The notes: generated from the letters alone by a model not told the origin. DNA of 42,610 nt from Candidatus Sysuiplasma jiujiangense (GCA_019721075.1 JAHEAD010000017.1:1-42610); one strand, 5' to 3'; shown: positions 23,884-37,698, counted from the stretch's first letter. Program-made: numbers and translations.

Positions 23884-24315
23884 ATGCCGGCAGCGAAAAC
23901 CAGTGATTCGTTCAGGGCAAGGACACTGACCGTCGACCATCTGAGTCTGGCTATAAGGAACAGCATAGACAGGGAGGATATGCCTGCCGAGGAGGCCATG
24001 TCGCTTGCCCAGCATGTGATGAATTTCTTCGGCTACAGCGAACGGATCATAGACAACATGCTGGAACCTGAGGACAGGGATGCTTTTTACATGCTTGAGG
24101 ACAGCGGCATCCTGACGACCGAGAGGGAGGAAACGACGCTCTATGACGGCAGGGAATGGCGTATCCACTACTGGCTCTTCCAGAAGGAAAGGATATGGGA
24201 GCTTATCAACGGCATCGAGGGAGAGGATGTTTCCGAAACGAGCGACAACTCCGTTTACGACGATGTGCCGGAAGATGTCTGGGACATGCTAAAACAGACA
24301 CACAGCCGCAGATAG
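23884..24315 (+). CDS. Small acidic conserved protein of unknown function (possibly the DUF6015 family)
   Basis: This 143-residue soluble protein is acidic and mostly helical, with a wH-like stretch: ILTTEREETTLYDGREWRIH resembles the wing of a small winged-helix protein, preceded by helices such as MSLAQHVMNFFGYSERIID. The C-terminus is Asp/Glu-rich (EGEDVSETSDNSVYDDVPED). I recall similar proteins from Thermoplasmata annotated only as DUF6015, but this is from memory. The ATG at 23884 follows a strong ribosome binding site (aggagtg). No cysteine, signal or membrane segment is present. A DNA-binding or regulator role is conceivable but not demonstrated. Confidence 0.7.
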   Translation: MPAAKTSDSFRARTLTVDHLSLAIRNSIDREDMPAEEAMSLAQHVMNFFGYSERIIDNMLEPEDRDAFYMLEDSGILTTEREETTLYDGREWRIHYWLFQKERIWELINGIEGEDVSETSDNSVYDDVPEDVWDMLKQTHSRR

Positions 24316-24371
24316 TGCCGCCGCCTGCCTTTCAGCCAACCCTTCAATAGTTTTTTAACCTGCAGCCGGGA

Positions 24372-26339
24372 ATGGGATTGTCCGGCAGAGACTGGAAACA
24401 CATGGAAGAGGAAGAAAACGGTGAGGGGCGCAGGGAAACCGGCGGAAGCTTTTTCCCCTACAGCCCGAGAAGGGGACAGATGCGCATAATGAAAGCTGTC
24501 TTTGAGTGCATCACAGCGTCACGCCATCTTGTCGTCGAGAGTCCGACGGGAAGCGGCAAGACTGCGAGCGTCCTTTCGGCAGTGATCGACAGCAGCGGTG
24601 AAAAAAAAATACTCTATCTCACGCGAACGAATTCGCAACAGCGCCAGGTGATGGATGAATTGCGCAGGATATCCTCCAGGAAGAGGATATTCGGGCTGGC
24701 GGTGCAGGGAAGAAACAGCAGCTGTCTACTTGCGAGAGACGACGGGGAGATAGGTTCAGGCAGCGCCGAGGAGCTGTCGTCGTACTGCAACTACCTCAAG
24801 GAGAAGACGAGGAACGGAATGGACGGATGCCGCTACTATCGCAGACTGCTTGATTCGGATCAGCATGAAATCATAGAGTGGCTCAGGGATGAAATGCCTG
24901 ACGCAGAGGCAGTCATAAAATGGGCCGGGGAAAGGAGTGTCTGCCCGTATGAGCTTTCGAAGTCGTTCCTTGCCGAAGCAGATATTGTCATGGCGCCGTA
25001 CATCTACTTCTTCGATCCGTTCATAAGGAGGAGGCTCTTCGAATGGATGGGCGTCCAGCCCAGGGACATCATACTCATACTGGACGAGGCGCACAACCTC
25101 CCCGATTACCTGAGGGAGGTCCAGAGCATCAGATTCGGGGTGAGGGCCGCACAGGGGATGAAAACGGAGGCGGAAGAGTTCGGCGACCCCGAAATAATTC
25201 CGGGCGTGAGCGTCAGGGATCTTTCAGAAGTTGTGGAGGATGCCATAAGGGCCATAGCCGAGGATTTTGTGCTCGACGATGACGGCCTGGTCCCGGAAGA
25301 CGAGTTTGAAACACAGATAATGGAGGAACTTGGCGTCAATTCCAGCTCCTTCCACACCATATCCACCATACTTTCGAACCAGGGGGATATCGTCAGGGAC
25401 GCTAAGCTGAAACAGGGGAGGCTTCCCAGGTCGTATATCCGCTCATTCAGCGATTTTCTCCGCTTCTGGACTGAAATCGAGCCGCAGCACTATGTCAAGC
25501 TCGTCAACGGGGGGGAAACACCCTCCCTGGAAGCGTACTGTCTCGACCCTGCCATAGCCGCTGCGCCGGTAATGGATACACACGCGAGCATTCACATGTC
25601 CGGGACGCTCGGCAAACTCGAGGACTACAGGACGCTACTCCAGCTTCCGGAAGACACTGTGCTGCTGTCCGTCCCTTCCGACTTTCCGGTATCGAACAGG
25701 AGGCTTGTCTATGTGGACGACATAACCACAAGATACGAAATACTGGTAAGGGACGCAGGCATGCTGGCCGCCATATGCGGCAGAATTGCCGGTATCTGCA
25801 ACGCTGTCAGAAGAAATACGATGGTGTTTCTGCCTTCGTTCGGGATGCTCGATTCACTCCTGTCGCTCAACATTGAGAAGAGGATAAACGGGAACGTAAT
25901 CGTGGAAAGGAAGGAGATGCGGCAGGAAGAACTCATGAACGCCGTGGATCGTTTCAAGCATGCGCCCGGTTCCGTATTCCTGTCGGTCATCGGCGGAAGG
26001 ATTTCGGAAGGACTTGATTTTCCCGACAGGACACTTGAGATGGTCATCATCGTTGGCATCCCGTACCCGAAACCGACTGCCAGGCAGAGAGCGCTTGTCA
26101 ACTACTACGACATACTGTACGGCAAGGGATGGGACTACGCAGTCAGGGGGCCGGCACTCAGAAGGCTGCTTCAGGCTGCCGGCCGCATGATAAGGAGCGA
26201 GACCGACAGGGGCATTGCCATCGTCCTTGACAAGAGACTTTCGTATTTTTCAGGCGTGGATGCGGAACGGGTAGATGACGCGGCCGGCGCAGCAGTGAGC
26301 TTCTTTTCCTGCCCGCCGGAGGATATCTCAAAGCGGTGA
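24372..26339 (+). CDS. xpd: XPD/Rad3-type superfamily 2 DNA helicase with Fe-S cluster
   Basis: This 655-residue 5'-3' DNA helicase is expected to act in DNA repair. Motifs seen: FFPYSPRRGQMRIM (Q-like region), Walker A SPTGSGKT (57-64), motif Ia YLTRTNSQQRQV, DEAH box (238-241), and in the second RecA domain SVIGGRISEGLDFPDR, VGIPYPKPTARQR and QAAGRMIRSETDRG. Four cysteines, Cys118, Cys139, Cys153 and Cys191, sit between motifs Ia and II as the 4Fe-4S ligands of the XPD family. Length is close to archaeal XPD. The start is uncertain: ATG 24372 has little upstream signal and ATG 24402 (residue 11) is also possible. It stands alone. Confidence 0.92.
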   Translation: MGLSGRDWKHMEEEENGEGRRETGGSFFPYSPRRGQMRIMKAVFECITASRHLVVESPTGSGKTASVLSAVIDSSGEKKILYLTRTNSQQRQVMDELRRISSRKRIFGLAVQGRNSSCLLARDDGEIGSGSAEELSSYCNYLKEKTRNGMDGCRYYRRLLDSDQHEIIEWLRDEMPDAEAVIKWAGERSVCPYELSKSFLAEADIVMAPYIYFFDPFIRRRLFEWMGVQPRDIILILDEAHNLPDYLREVQSIRFGVRAAQGMKTEAEEFGDPEIIPGVSVRDLSEVVEDAIRAIAEDFVLDDDGLVPEDEFETQIMEELGVNSSSFHTISTILSNQGDIVRDAKLKQGRLPRSYIRSFSDFLRFWTEIEPQHYVKLVNGGETPSLEAYCLDPAIAAAPVMDTHASIHMSGTLGKLEDYRTLLQLPEDTVLLSVPSDFPVSNRRLVYVDDITTRYEILVRDAGMLAAICGRIAGICNAVRRNTMVFLPSFGMLDSLLSLNIEKRINGNVIVERKEMRQEELMNAVDRFKHAPGSVFLSVIGGRISEGLDFPDRTLEMVIIVGIPYPKPTARQRALVNYYDILYGKGWDYAVRGPALRRLLQAAGRMIRSETDRGIAIVLDKRLSYFSGVDAERVDDAAGAAVSFFSCPPEDISKR

Positions 26340-26419
26340 CAGGACAGCGGTGAATGCATCCGCGGCCATGCAGGCAGGCACGGGCTCATCCGCGATACAG
26401 TTAACTAACACGATTATCA

Positions 26420-26992
26420 TTGGCTGCCGTGGATTTGCTCTCATCAATAGCCGACGCGGTATGGTTCTTCCTTCCGGCCATGCTGCCGAATACGGGTGCA
26501 GCAATATTCGGCGGAGGTAAACCGATAGACATGGGGAGGATGTGGAGAGGAAACAGACTGCTAGGAGACGGAAAGACCTGGCGTGGTCTTTTCACGGGCA
26601 TTCTCTCCGGGGTGCTGCTCGGCTACCTCGAGAGTCTGATCGGTGCTTTCATCGGCGGACCGGTTTCGGCGGTTTACAGGATTTCGCCTTACATACTGCC
26701 CGTGCTCCTCTCGCTTTCCGCCGGCTCGATGCTCGGCGACATATGCGGCGCGTTTGTAAAAAGGAGGATGGGGCTCGAAAAGGGCGCGAGCGTCCCAATC
26801 CTGGACCAGTACGATTTTGCCGCAGGCGCCTTTCTCCTTGCACTGCTTGTATCGGCAGGCAGCGTGATGCGTTTCCTCATCGACGGTTATGCGCTTGCGG
26901 GTTTTGCGGTTGCGCTGATAATAATTTATCCGCTGCACAGAATAATCAACTACATCGGATACAGGAGAGGGCTGAAGAGCGTTCCCTGGTAA
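26420..26992 (+). CDS. carS: CDP-archaeol synthase
   Basis: This 190-residue integral membrane enzyme should activate digeranylgeranylglyceryl phosphate with CTP to CDP-archaeol, the step that precedes polar head-group attachment in archaeal lipids. It has four to five hydrophobic helices and the hallmark stretches AMLPNTGAAIFGGGKPIDMG and RLLGDGKTWRGLFTGILSG. A further polar loop carries KRRMGLEKGASVPILDQYDF, whose G-x-x-x-P-x-L-D-Q-x-D-F pattern matches the CDP-alcohol-type active site. Length is normal. The start is TTG at 26420; no clear ribosome binding site is seen. Confidence 0.92.
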   Translation: MAAVDLLSSIADAVWFFLPAMLPNTGAAIFGGGKPIDMGRMWRGNRLLGDGKTWRGLFTGILSGVLLGYLESLIGAFIGGPVSAVYRISPYILPVLLSLSAGSMLGDICGAFVKRRMGLEKGASVPILDQYDFAAGAFLLALLVSAGSVMRFLIDGYALAGFAVALIIIYPLHRIINYIGYRRGLKSVPW

Positions 26993-27031
26993 GCATTTTA
27001 CTATGATTGCAGCATTGCATGGGCTGATTGA

Positions 27032-27547
27032 ATGGAACTGATGCAAAAACTGATTGAATCGGGCGCGCTGATGTTCGGGGAATTCAGGCTGACTTCCGGC
27101 GCAACAAGCAGCTACTACGTCAATATCAAGAAAGCATACACGCAGCCTGCCGTGCTCAGAATGATTGCCGGTGCGATGGCACCGCATGTTCAGGGCAGCA
27201 GGGTCGCCGGAATGGAGCTTGGAGCAATACCCATCGTTGTCGCGGTCTCACTTGAGACAGGGAAGCCTTTCTCAATGATCAGGAAGGAGGGCAGGGAACA
27301 CGGCACGAAAAGCCTGATCGAGGGGGAAATAGCCGCGGGCGAAACAGTCGACATACTGGAGGATGTCAGCACAACGGGCAGATCCATACTGAAATCAGCA
27401 GACCAGGTCAGGGATGCCGGCGGAAGGGTGGAGCGTGCGATAGTGGTTGTGGACAGGGGAGAGGGGGCGGAGGAACTTCTGAAGGCAGAGAGAATAAGAC
27501 TTGTGCCTCTCATCGACGCGCAGACGCTCCTGAAAGGGGGAAAATAA
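27032..27547 (+). CDS. pyrE: Orotate phosphoribosyltransferase
   Basis: The 171-residue enzyme joins orotate to PRPP, giving orotidine 5'-phosphate in pyrimidine synthesis. It begins with LMQKLIESGALMFGEFRLTS and SSYYVNIKKAY, has the substrate-binding KPFSMIRKEGREHGT, and carries the PRPP-binding signature VDILEDVSTTGRSI, in which two acidic residues precede T-T-G. Length is typical of archaeal PyrE. A TATA-like attttactat lies about 32 bases before the ATG. It is transcribed in the same direction as the RNA polymerase operon but is separated from it by 164 bases with a strong new promoter. Confidence 0.95.
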   Translation: MELMQKLIESGALMFGEFRLTSGATSSYYVNIKKAYTQPAVLRMIAGAMAPHVQGSRVAGMELGAIPIVVAVSLETGKPFSMIRKEGREHGTKSLIEGEIAAGETVDILEDVSTTGRSILKSADQVRDAGGRVERAIVVVDRGEGAEELLKAERIRLVPLIDAQTLLKGGK

Positions 27548-27603
27548 GACTGGTGCCCGGTACCCGTTCCTTGCTGTCCGTCTTTGGTCCCCTCCCTATC
27601 CCG

Positions 27604-27634
27604 CTGCACATCGTCGTACACCGTGTTTGTGCAG
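27604..27634 (+). repeat. 7-bp inverted repeat between pyrE and rpoH
   Basis: CTGCACA (27604-27610) pairs exactly with TGTGCAG (27628-27634) across a 17-base loop. It lies just upstream of the RNA polymerase operon promoter and may be a 3'-end structure of the pyrE mRNA. Confidence 0.4.
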
Positions 27635-27662
27635 AAAAATGACGGGGCCTGTATACCGAATA

Positions 27663-27676
27663 CTATATATATAAAT
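27663..27676 (+). promoter_or_regulatory. Strong TATA box of the RNA polymerase operon
   Basis: ctatatatataaat is the most canonical TATA element in the window. It predicts initiation near 27695 and a leader of about 17 bases to the rpoH ATG at 27712. Confidence 0.7.
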
Positions 27677-27711
27677 CACCATTAGCATTGAATTACCGGA
27701 CGAGATTGGAC

Positions 27712-27972
27712 ATGCCCCCTTTTAATATTTTAAATCATGAAATGGTACCTGAGCACCGTCTTTTGACCGATGCTGAAACTGTAAAAATTTTGAAGAAACT
27801 GGGAATAACAAGAGAGCAGCTGCCAAAGATCAAACTGGGAGACCCTGCGATAAGGGTTCTCGAGGCGACCTCCAAGGAGAAGGGCAGCATACAGGAGGGC
27901 AGGGTCGTCGAAATCAGGCGGAAGAGCAAGACAGCGGATATATTTGTCGCTTACAGGCTGATAACGAGATAA
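27712..27972 (+). CDS. rpoH: DNA-directed RNA polymerase subunit H (Rpo5, eukaryotic Rpb5 C-terminal homologue)
   Basis: This 86-residue subunit contacts downstream DNA at the polymerase jaw. It matches the family over its whole length: FNILNHEMVPEHRLLTDAE at the start, LGITREQLPKIKLGDPAIR in the middle, and the end VAYRLITR. An in-frame TTG at 27688 would add eight residues, but it lies at or before the predicted transcription start and the family normally begins as here, so ATG 27712 is chosen. It is the first gene of the transcription operon; rpoB follows after 39 bases. Confidence 0.93.
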   Translation: MPPFNILNHEMVPEHRLLTDAETVKILKKLGITREQLPKIKLGDPAIRVLEATSKEKGSIQEGRVVEIRRKSKTADIFVAYRLITR

Positions 27973-28011
27973 ACGGATGAAGCCGATCAATCTATTCGGA
28001 GTGTGTTTTGA

Positions 28012-31000
28012 TTGAAGGAACTGGTATTTTCGTATTTCAAAGAGAGAAGCATTGTAAACCACCATATCGCGTCGTTTGATGATTTCCTGAGCACGTACAT
28101 GAATGCGAACAGCAGAATGCAGAGGATCGTCGACAACGCAAGGGTAAGCCCGGAGGACATGGAGCGCGGAGTGATCCGCCTCGATCCGGAAAAGACGGAC
28201 GGAAAGCTGATTGAGATAAGATTCGGCAGGAGAAGGGACGATAAGACGGGGCAGATAGATCCCGTCGCGAAGCCTACGATTACAGTGAAGAAGCCGATTG
28301 TGAGGGAGGCGAACGGCGCCAGCCATGAACTCAAGCCGATGGAGGCAAGACTCAGAAATCTCAACTACCAGGCTCCGATATTCCTGGAGTTCACAGTCAT
28401 AGAGGATGGCATTGAAAGAGAGTCGGACAGCGTGCATATCGGCGATCTGCCCATAATGGTGAAGAGCAGGGCGTGCAACCTGACCAGAGACAACATACTT
28501 GAGGAGGGCGCGGAGAGGGAGCTCACGCCGCAGGAATACATATCGAGGCTTCAGCAGGAGGGCGAGGACCCGCTTGACCCCGGCGGATACTTCGTGATCG
28601 GCGGAACCGAACGCGTGCTGATAACGCTCGAAGATCTTGCGCCGAACAGGATACTCGTCGAGTACAACGAGCGCTACGGAACAAGGATACAGGTGGCGAA
28701 GGTCTTTTCGCAGAAGGAGGGCTACAGGGCTCTCACCGTTGTCGAGAAAAAGAAGGACGGCGTGCTGATGGTTTCTGTTCCTGCTGCATCCGGACAGATA
28801 CCGCTCATCATACTGATGAAGGCGCTGGGCATGGAAAAGGACAACGAAATATTCGAATCCATTGTCAGCGATCCGAGGATGGAGGAGATTGTCTACGCCA
28901 ACATAGAGGATGCGCAGGACAAGAAAAATTTTCCGCCCAACGGCATATACACGACAGAGGATGCGCTGGGCTACCTCGAGAAGAAATTCGCGACCGGGCA
29001 GGCAAAGGAATTCAGGGTCAAGAAGATCGAGTCGATAATAGACAGATCACTGCTTCCGCATCTCGGCGACACGGCCGAGGACAGGCTGAAGAAGGCGGTG
29101 TTCCTCGGCAGGATAGCAAGGAACGTGCTCGAACTCTCCCTGGGAATACGCAGGGAGGATGACAAGGACCACTATGCGAACAAGAGGCTCAAGCTTGCAG
29201 GTGACCTGATGGAGGATCTTTTCAGGGTTGCGTTTACGAACCTCATCAAGGATCTCAAGTACCAGCTCGAGAGGAGCGTTGCGCGCAAGAAGGATATCAA
29301 AATACAGAGTGCCATAAGACCCGATCTGCTGACACACAGGCTGCTGCATGCACTGGCAACAGGCAACTGGGTGGGCGGAAGGGCGGGCGTGAGCCAGCTG
29401 CTCGACAGAACCTCAAACATGTCCACCGCAAGCCATCTGAGGAGGGTAACCAGTCCGCTGACGAGGAGTCAGCCGCACTTTGAGGCAAGGGATTTGCACC
29501 CCACACAGTGGGGAAGGCTGTGCCCCAATGAAACGCCCGAAGGGCAGAACTGCGGCCTTGTCAAGAACGCAGCGCTCATCGTTGATGTGTCCGAGGGCAT
29601 ACCCGAATCCGAGGTTATCATACAGCTGCGCGATCTCGGCGTCCGGGAAGCGAAATTTTCGGAGATGATGGAGCAGACGAGGGTCTACGTGAACGGCGAC
29701 CTCATAGGCGTGGTAAGGGACGGCGAAAAGCTCGTAGGCGAGATCAGGGAGAGAAGGAGGACAGGCAAGATATACGGGCAGCGTTCCCATGAACTCAATG
29801 TCCATTTTGACCGCACGACCAACGATGTGTACATCAACTGCGACGAAGGCAGACTCAGGAGACCGCTTGTCGTCGCCAGGAACGGCACCACTTTGCTCAA
29901 CTACCACGTGCTCAGGGAGGTCGGAGAGGGAAGGAGGGGGTGGGGCGAACTCATAAGAGGCGGCCTGGTTGAGTGGATTGACGCCGAGGAGGAAGAGGAC
30001 AGCTACATCTGCGTCGAGCCGTTCACCATTCCGGAGAAATGCCCGCACTGTTCATCCATTCTTTCATCGGGCGACGTCAGATGGATAAACATGGGCATGC
30101 AGGAAAGCGATGCAAAGCTCGAATGCGTAAGATGCAGCGGCACTTTTTCCTCCACGCTTCTTCTCTCAAAGGACCATACGCACCTTGAGGTCGACCCCAT
30201 GGTCATACTCGGTGTCTGCGCCGGTCTTGTTCCCTACCCCGAGCATAACGCTTCACCAAGGGTGACCATGGGTGCCGGCATGGCAAAGCAGTCTCTGGGA
30301 CTCGGCGCATCGAACTACAGGCTGAGACCCGATACGAGAGGGCACCTGCTCCACTATCCGCAGAAACCGCTTGTCCAGACCACCCAGATGAACTTCACCG
30401 GTTTCAACGAGCGCCCGGCAGGACAGAATTTCGTTGTCGCAATCATATCGCACTACGGCTACAACATGCAGGATGCCGTCATAATGAACAGAGGCTCCAT
30501 AGAACGCGGCCTGGGCCGATCAAGCTTTTTGAGGAGCTACAGAGCGGAGGAGCGCCGCTATCCCGGCGGGCAGGAGGATCACTTCGAGATACCAAGTCCC
30601 GATGTCAGGGGCGCAAGGGCGGATGTCGCCTACAGCAACCTTGGCGAGGACGGACTCATATCGCCCGAGACGTTTGTCAACGGCGGCGATGTGCTCATAG
30701 GCAAGACCTCGCCTCCCCGTTTCCTTGAGGAGGAGACAGATTTTCTGACACCGCAGAAGAGAAGGGAGACCTCAATAACGGTCAGGGCAGGCGAGTCCGG
30801 ATATGTGGACAGCGTCATACTCACTGAATCGGAAAACGGCTCGAGACTCGTCCGCGTCAAGGTGAGGGATGAAAGAATACCCGAGCTGGGGGACAAATTC
30901 GCTTCCAGGCATGGCCAGAAGGGAGTGGTCGGCCTTCTCGTTCCGCAGGAATCGATGCCGTTCACATGCGACGGTTCCGTCCCTGACCTGATCATCAATC

Positions 31001-31625
31001 CGCACAGCATTCCGTCGAGAATGACGGTCGCGCATGTGCTCGAGATGGTCGGCGGCAAGGTTGCATCCCTTTCGGGCAGGTTCGTTGACGGAACGGCGTT
31101 TTCCGGGGAGAAGGAGGAATCGCTCAGGAGCGAACTGCTGAAGATGGGCTTCCGCAACAACGGCAAGGAAGTGATGTATGACGGCACCACGGGCAGGATG
31201 ATACAGGCTGAGATATTCATCGGTGTAATCTACTACCAGAAACTTCACCACATGGTCTCAGGAAAACTGCATGTCAGGAGCAGGGGACCCGTCCAGATAC
31301 TGACCAGGCAGCCGACGGAGGGAAGGTCGAGGCAGGGCGGACTGAGGTTCGGTGAAATGGAGAGGGATACGCTGATTGCACATGGCGCGGCCATGGTAAT
31401 CAAGGACAGGCTGCTTGACGAGTCGGACGGCACATACCAGTATGTGTGCGGCAACCCGGACTGCGGCCACATCGCATACGTGGACAGGAGGGGACTGGTA
31501 CGCTGTCCTGCGTGCGGCAACACATCAAACATACATCTCATACAGACGAGCTACGCCTTCCTTCTTCTCATGTATGAACTCATGTCGCTTGGTGTTGTGA
31601 TGCGCCTGCAGCTGGAGGATTTGAA

Positions 31626-31629
<4 letters not shown>
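28012..31629 (+). CDS. rpoB: DNA-directed RNA polymerase subunit B (Rpo2, intact single polypeptide)
   Basis: This is the second-largest polymerase subunit, 1205 residues, with B'' and B' halves joined in one chain. Conserved stretches include [40 protein letters not shown], the catalytic-core [15 protein letters not shown] (about 958-972) and [20 protein letters not shown]. The C-terminal zinc site is CGNPDCG followed by CPACG (near 1145-1165). A second Cys4 set, C677-x2-C680-x24-C705-x2-C708, lies in an insertion before the stretch DHTHLEVDP. Start is TTG 28012, supported by ggagtg eight bases upstream. It overlaps rpoA1 by four bases. Confidence 0.97.
30040..30135 (+). other. Cys4 zinc-ribbon-like insertion within RpoB
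   Basis: Codons 677-708 of rpoB encode two C-x2-C pairs (CPHC and CVRC) 24 residues apart, between [10 protein letters not shown] and [10 protein letters not shown]. From memory of other archaeal B subunits, the two flanks usually lie close together, so this is likely an inserted zinc ribbon. Confidence 0.6.
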
Positions 31630-35776
<4,147 letters not shown>

Positions 35777-35781
35777 TACGA

Positions 35782-36057
35782 ATGGATATGGACAATGCAA
35801 TCAGGCTCGCGGTGGCAGACGGCAAGGTGGTCATTGGCGAAAGGGAAGTCGCGCGCTGTCTCGAGAAGAAGAAGGCCAAAGCGCTCGTTTACGCGTCAAA
35901 CGCGCCGGAAGCGCTGCACTATTCAAGGCTCAGGAGCGTAAAGACGTACAGGTACTCCGGCGGGAGCGTTGAACTTGGAGTGGCCTGCGGAAAACCGTTC
36001 ACCGTGTCCGTGGTTGCCATCACGGACGATGCTTCCGCATCGCTGCTCGGAGCGTAA
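35782..36057 (+). CDS. rpl30e: Ribosomal protein L30e
   Basis: The 91-residue protein belongs to the L7Ae/L30e RNA-binding family and is assigned as L30e because of its place between rpoA2 and nusA, which is conserved in many euryarchaea. It shows the family pattern in AIRLAVADGKVVIGEREVAR, KAKALVYASNAPEALHYSRL and LGVACGKPFTVSVVAI. The first in-frame start, GTG 35773, overlaps the rpoA2 stop; ATG 35782 gives the more typical N-terminus and follows aagtgat as a short-spaced ribosome binding site, so it is preferred. It probably binds 23S rRNA in the large subunit. Confidence 0.87.
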   Translation: MDMDNAIRLAVADGKVVIGEREVARCLEKKKAKALVYASNAPEALHYSRLRSVKTYRYSGGSVELGVACGKPFTVSVVAITDDASASLLGA

Positions 36058-36062
36058 TCTTC

Positions 36063-36488
36063 TTGCAGAAGATGAAATTCAATTCGGAAACACTCCGCTA
36101 CATATCACTGTTCGAAAGCGTGACGCACTGCCAGGTCAAGGACTGCCTCGACACGCCTGACAAGCTTGTTTTCGTTGTCGTGCCTGGACAGGCGCAGAGG
36201 GCTGTGGGCGCGAAGGGCGCAAACGCCATCAAGATGAAGCAGCTTACAGGCAAGGACATACAGATCATAGAGTTTTCCGACGAGCCGATACAGTTCGTAA
36301 AGAATGTTTTCCACAGCTACGGCGTAAAGGACGTAGTGCTTGAGGAAAGGGGAAACATCGTCCACGCAACAGTGACGGTCGATCCGGCTGTCAAGGGAAG
36401 GGCCATAGGCAAGGACGGCAAGAACCTGAGGATTGCCAGGGACATCGTCAACAGGCACCACAACATACAGAGCGTCAGCGTTGCGTAA
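36063..36488 (+). CDS. nusA: NusA-like transcription factor with two KH domains
   Basis: This 141-residue protein is the short archaeal NusA, made only of the two KH RNA-binding domains. The start region LRYISLFESVTHCQVKDCL is characteristic. KH1 shows VVPGQAQRAVGAKGANAIKM and KH2 shows VKGRAIGKDGKNLRIARDIV with the G-x-x-G loops. Its role in archaea is presumed to be in elongation or antitermination. Start may be TTG 36063 or ATG 36072; the latter gives a typical N-terminus. It is the last gene of the operon, and its 3' end overlaps the convergent radical SAM gene by 14 bases. Confidence 0.92.
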   Translation: MQKMKFNSETLRYISLFESVTHCQVKDCLDTPDKLVFVVVPGQAQRAVGAKGANAIKMKQLTGKDIQIIEFSDEPIQFVKNVFHSYGVKDVVLEERGNIVHATVTVDPAVKGRAIGKDGKNLRIARDIVNRHHNIQSVSVA

Positions 36489-37545
36489 TTTCTCTCCTCT
36501 CGACTTCAGTTCTCTCGGCAGTGGGGTATTCCTCGACGATAAAAATCCTTTCGCCGGCCTCGGGCGCGATCTCCTCGGCTATCCATGGTGCTATTTCCAC
36601 CCTGTTCCGCTCGCTGTCCAGCCTTATGAATCTGTCAGGAATGCCGAATCTCTTCTTGAGATCCGCAAGCGACCTCCCGGGACTGCTGTTTTCTATGACT
36701 GCCCTGAGCAGCGTTCCGTCCTGCGTCACAACATCGCCGCTCCATCTGACCACCGAAGCCATGCGCTTTATGCGCTCCCTGAGCTGCACTGAATCCTTGA
36801 ATCTGGAAGGGCAGTAATGGACCGGAATCGGGAAGGTGCGGCGCACTGTCATCTCGGCCATTTCGTCGCTCCCTCTGATTGAGTTGGAATAATCGTTCGC
36901 GAGTTCGAAACCCCTGGCCCTGAGGTTTGATGCGTTGCTCTCTGACATTTCGAGCTCGTTGAGGTTAGCAAACTGGGCGCCCGCCAGTGCAGCGCTTTCT
37001 ATCAGGGCGGAAAGTTCCTTTTCGTATCCTGGTATGGCCGGCACTTCGAGTCCGACCCTCATACCGAGCCTCCTTCCCTCCGAAATCATGCGCTCGAAGT
37101 TTGTCCCATGGAACCTCTGCCATGTAGATTCGGGCGGATGGACCCTCAGTTCATCGAGACCCGCATCGGCAACGGCCGGCAGTGCGGAAACGGTGGGCCT
37201 TCCCGTGTAGAGATGGATATGGTGGGAGTGCCCGAAATTTTCTTTCAGCAGCCTGATGTAATGTGCCGTTCTCTCCGGAACAATGAGCGGATCGCCCCCC
37301 GTGATCCCGGTACCAAGCGCGTTCATCTTTCTTGCTTCGTCGATAATATCGCCGTCTTCATGGACGACACGCTCGTTTGCATACACAACGTCGTGGTTGG
37401 CCCTCCTGAACGAAACTGGACAGTAGAAGCAGCCTACATCGCAGACGCCGGTGACGAACAGCACCATCTTTGCTCCCCTGATGCACTGCGTGCAGCCTCT
37501 CGTGAGCGTTCCTGAATAGAGACCGTCTCCCGGTGTCTTCCTCAT
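36475..37545 (-). CDS. Radical SAM protein of unknown substrate (COG2108-like)
   Basis: This 356-residue enzyme has the radical SAM cluster motif C35-D-V-G-C39-F-Y-C42 followed by PVSFRRANHD, and a glycine-rich SAM-binding stretch GTGITGGDPL. Upstream is another pair, Cys18-T-Q-Cys21, in RGCTQCIRGAKMVLFVTG. This pattern, I believe, matches the archaeal COG2108 group related to pyruvate-formate-lyase activating enzymes, whose reaction is unknown. Frame continues to 37665, but ATG 37545 fits both the protein start and a TATA element 26 bases upstream (37568-37575), giving a leaderless mRNA. The C-terminal 90 residues form a separate small domain. It converges on nusA with a 14-base overlap. Confidence 0.85.
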   Translation of the reverse strand: MRKTPGDGLYSGTLTRGCTQCIRGAKMVLFVTGVCDVGCFYCPVSFRRANHDVVYANERVVHEDGDIIDEARKMNALGTGITGGDPLIVPERTAHYIRLLKENFGHSHHIHLYTGRPTVSALPAVADAGLDELRVHPPESTWQRFHGTNFERMISEGRRLGMRVGLEVPAIPGYEKELSALIESAALAGAQFANLNELEMSESNASNLRARGFELANDYSNSIRGSDEMAEMTVRRTFPIPVHYCPSRFKDSVQLRERIKRMASVVRWSGDVVTQDGTLLRAVIENSSPGRSLADLKKRFGIPDRFIRLDSERNRVEIAPWIAEEIAPEAGERIFIVEEYPTAERTEVERREITQR

Positions 37546-37567
37546 GACAGGGATGGTAAAATGAGGA

Positions 37568-37575
37568 GATATATC
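37568..37575 (-). promoter_or_regulatory. TATA box of the radical SAM gene (leaderless)
   Basis: The palindromic gatatatc is centred about 26 bases upstream of the minus-strand ATG at 37545. Being symmetric it could in principle work in the plus direction too. Confidence 0.55.
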
Positions 37576-37698
37576 TACATTCACAATGCACACACGGCAG
37601 TGCTTCCACTTCCGGAAGTAAACGGAACGGCGGATGGAGGTCGGACGCGTGCTGCTGTTGCGCATCGGTTATTAGGGAAATCATCAATCCAGGGCATC

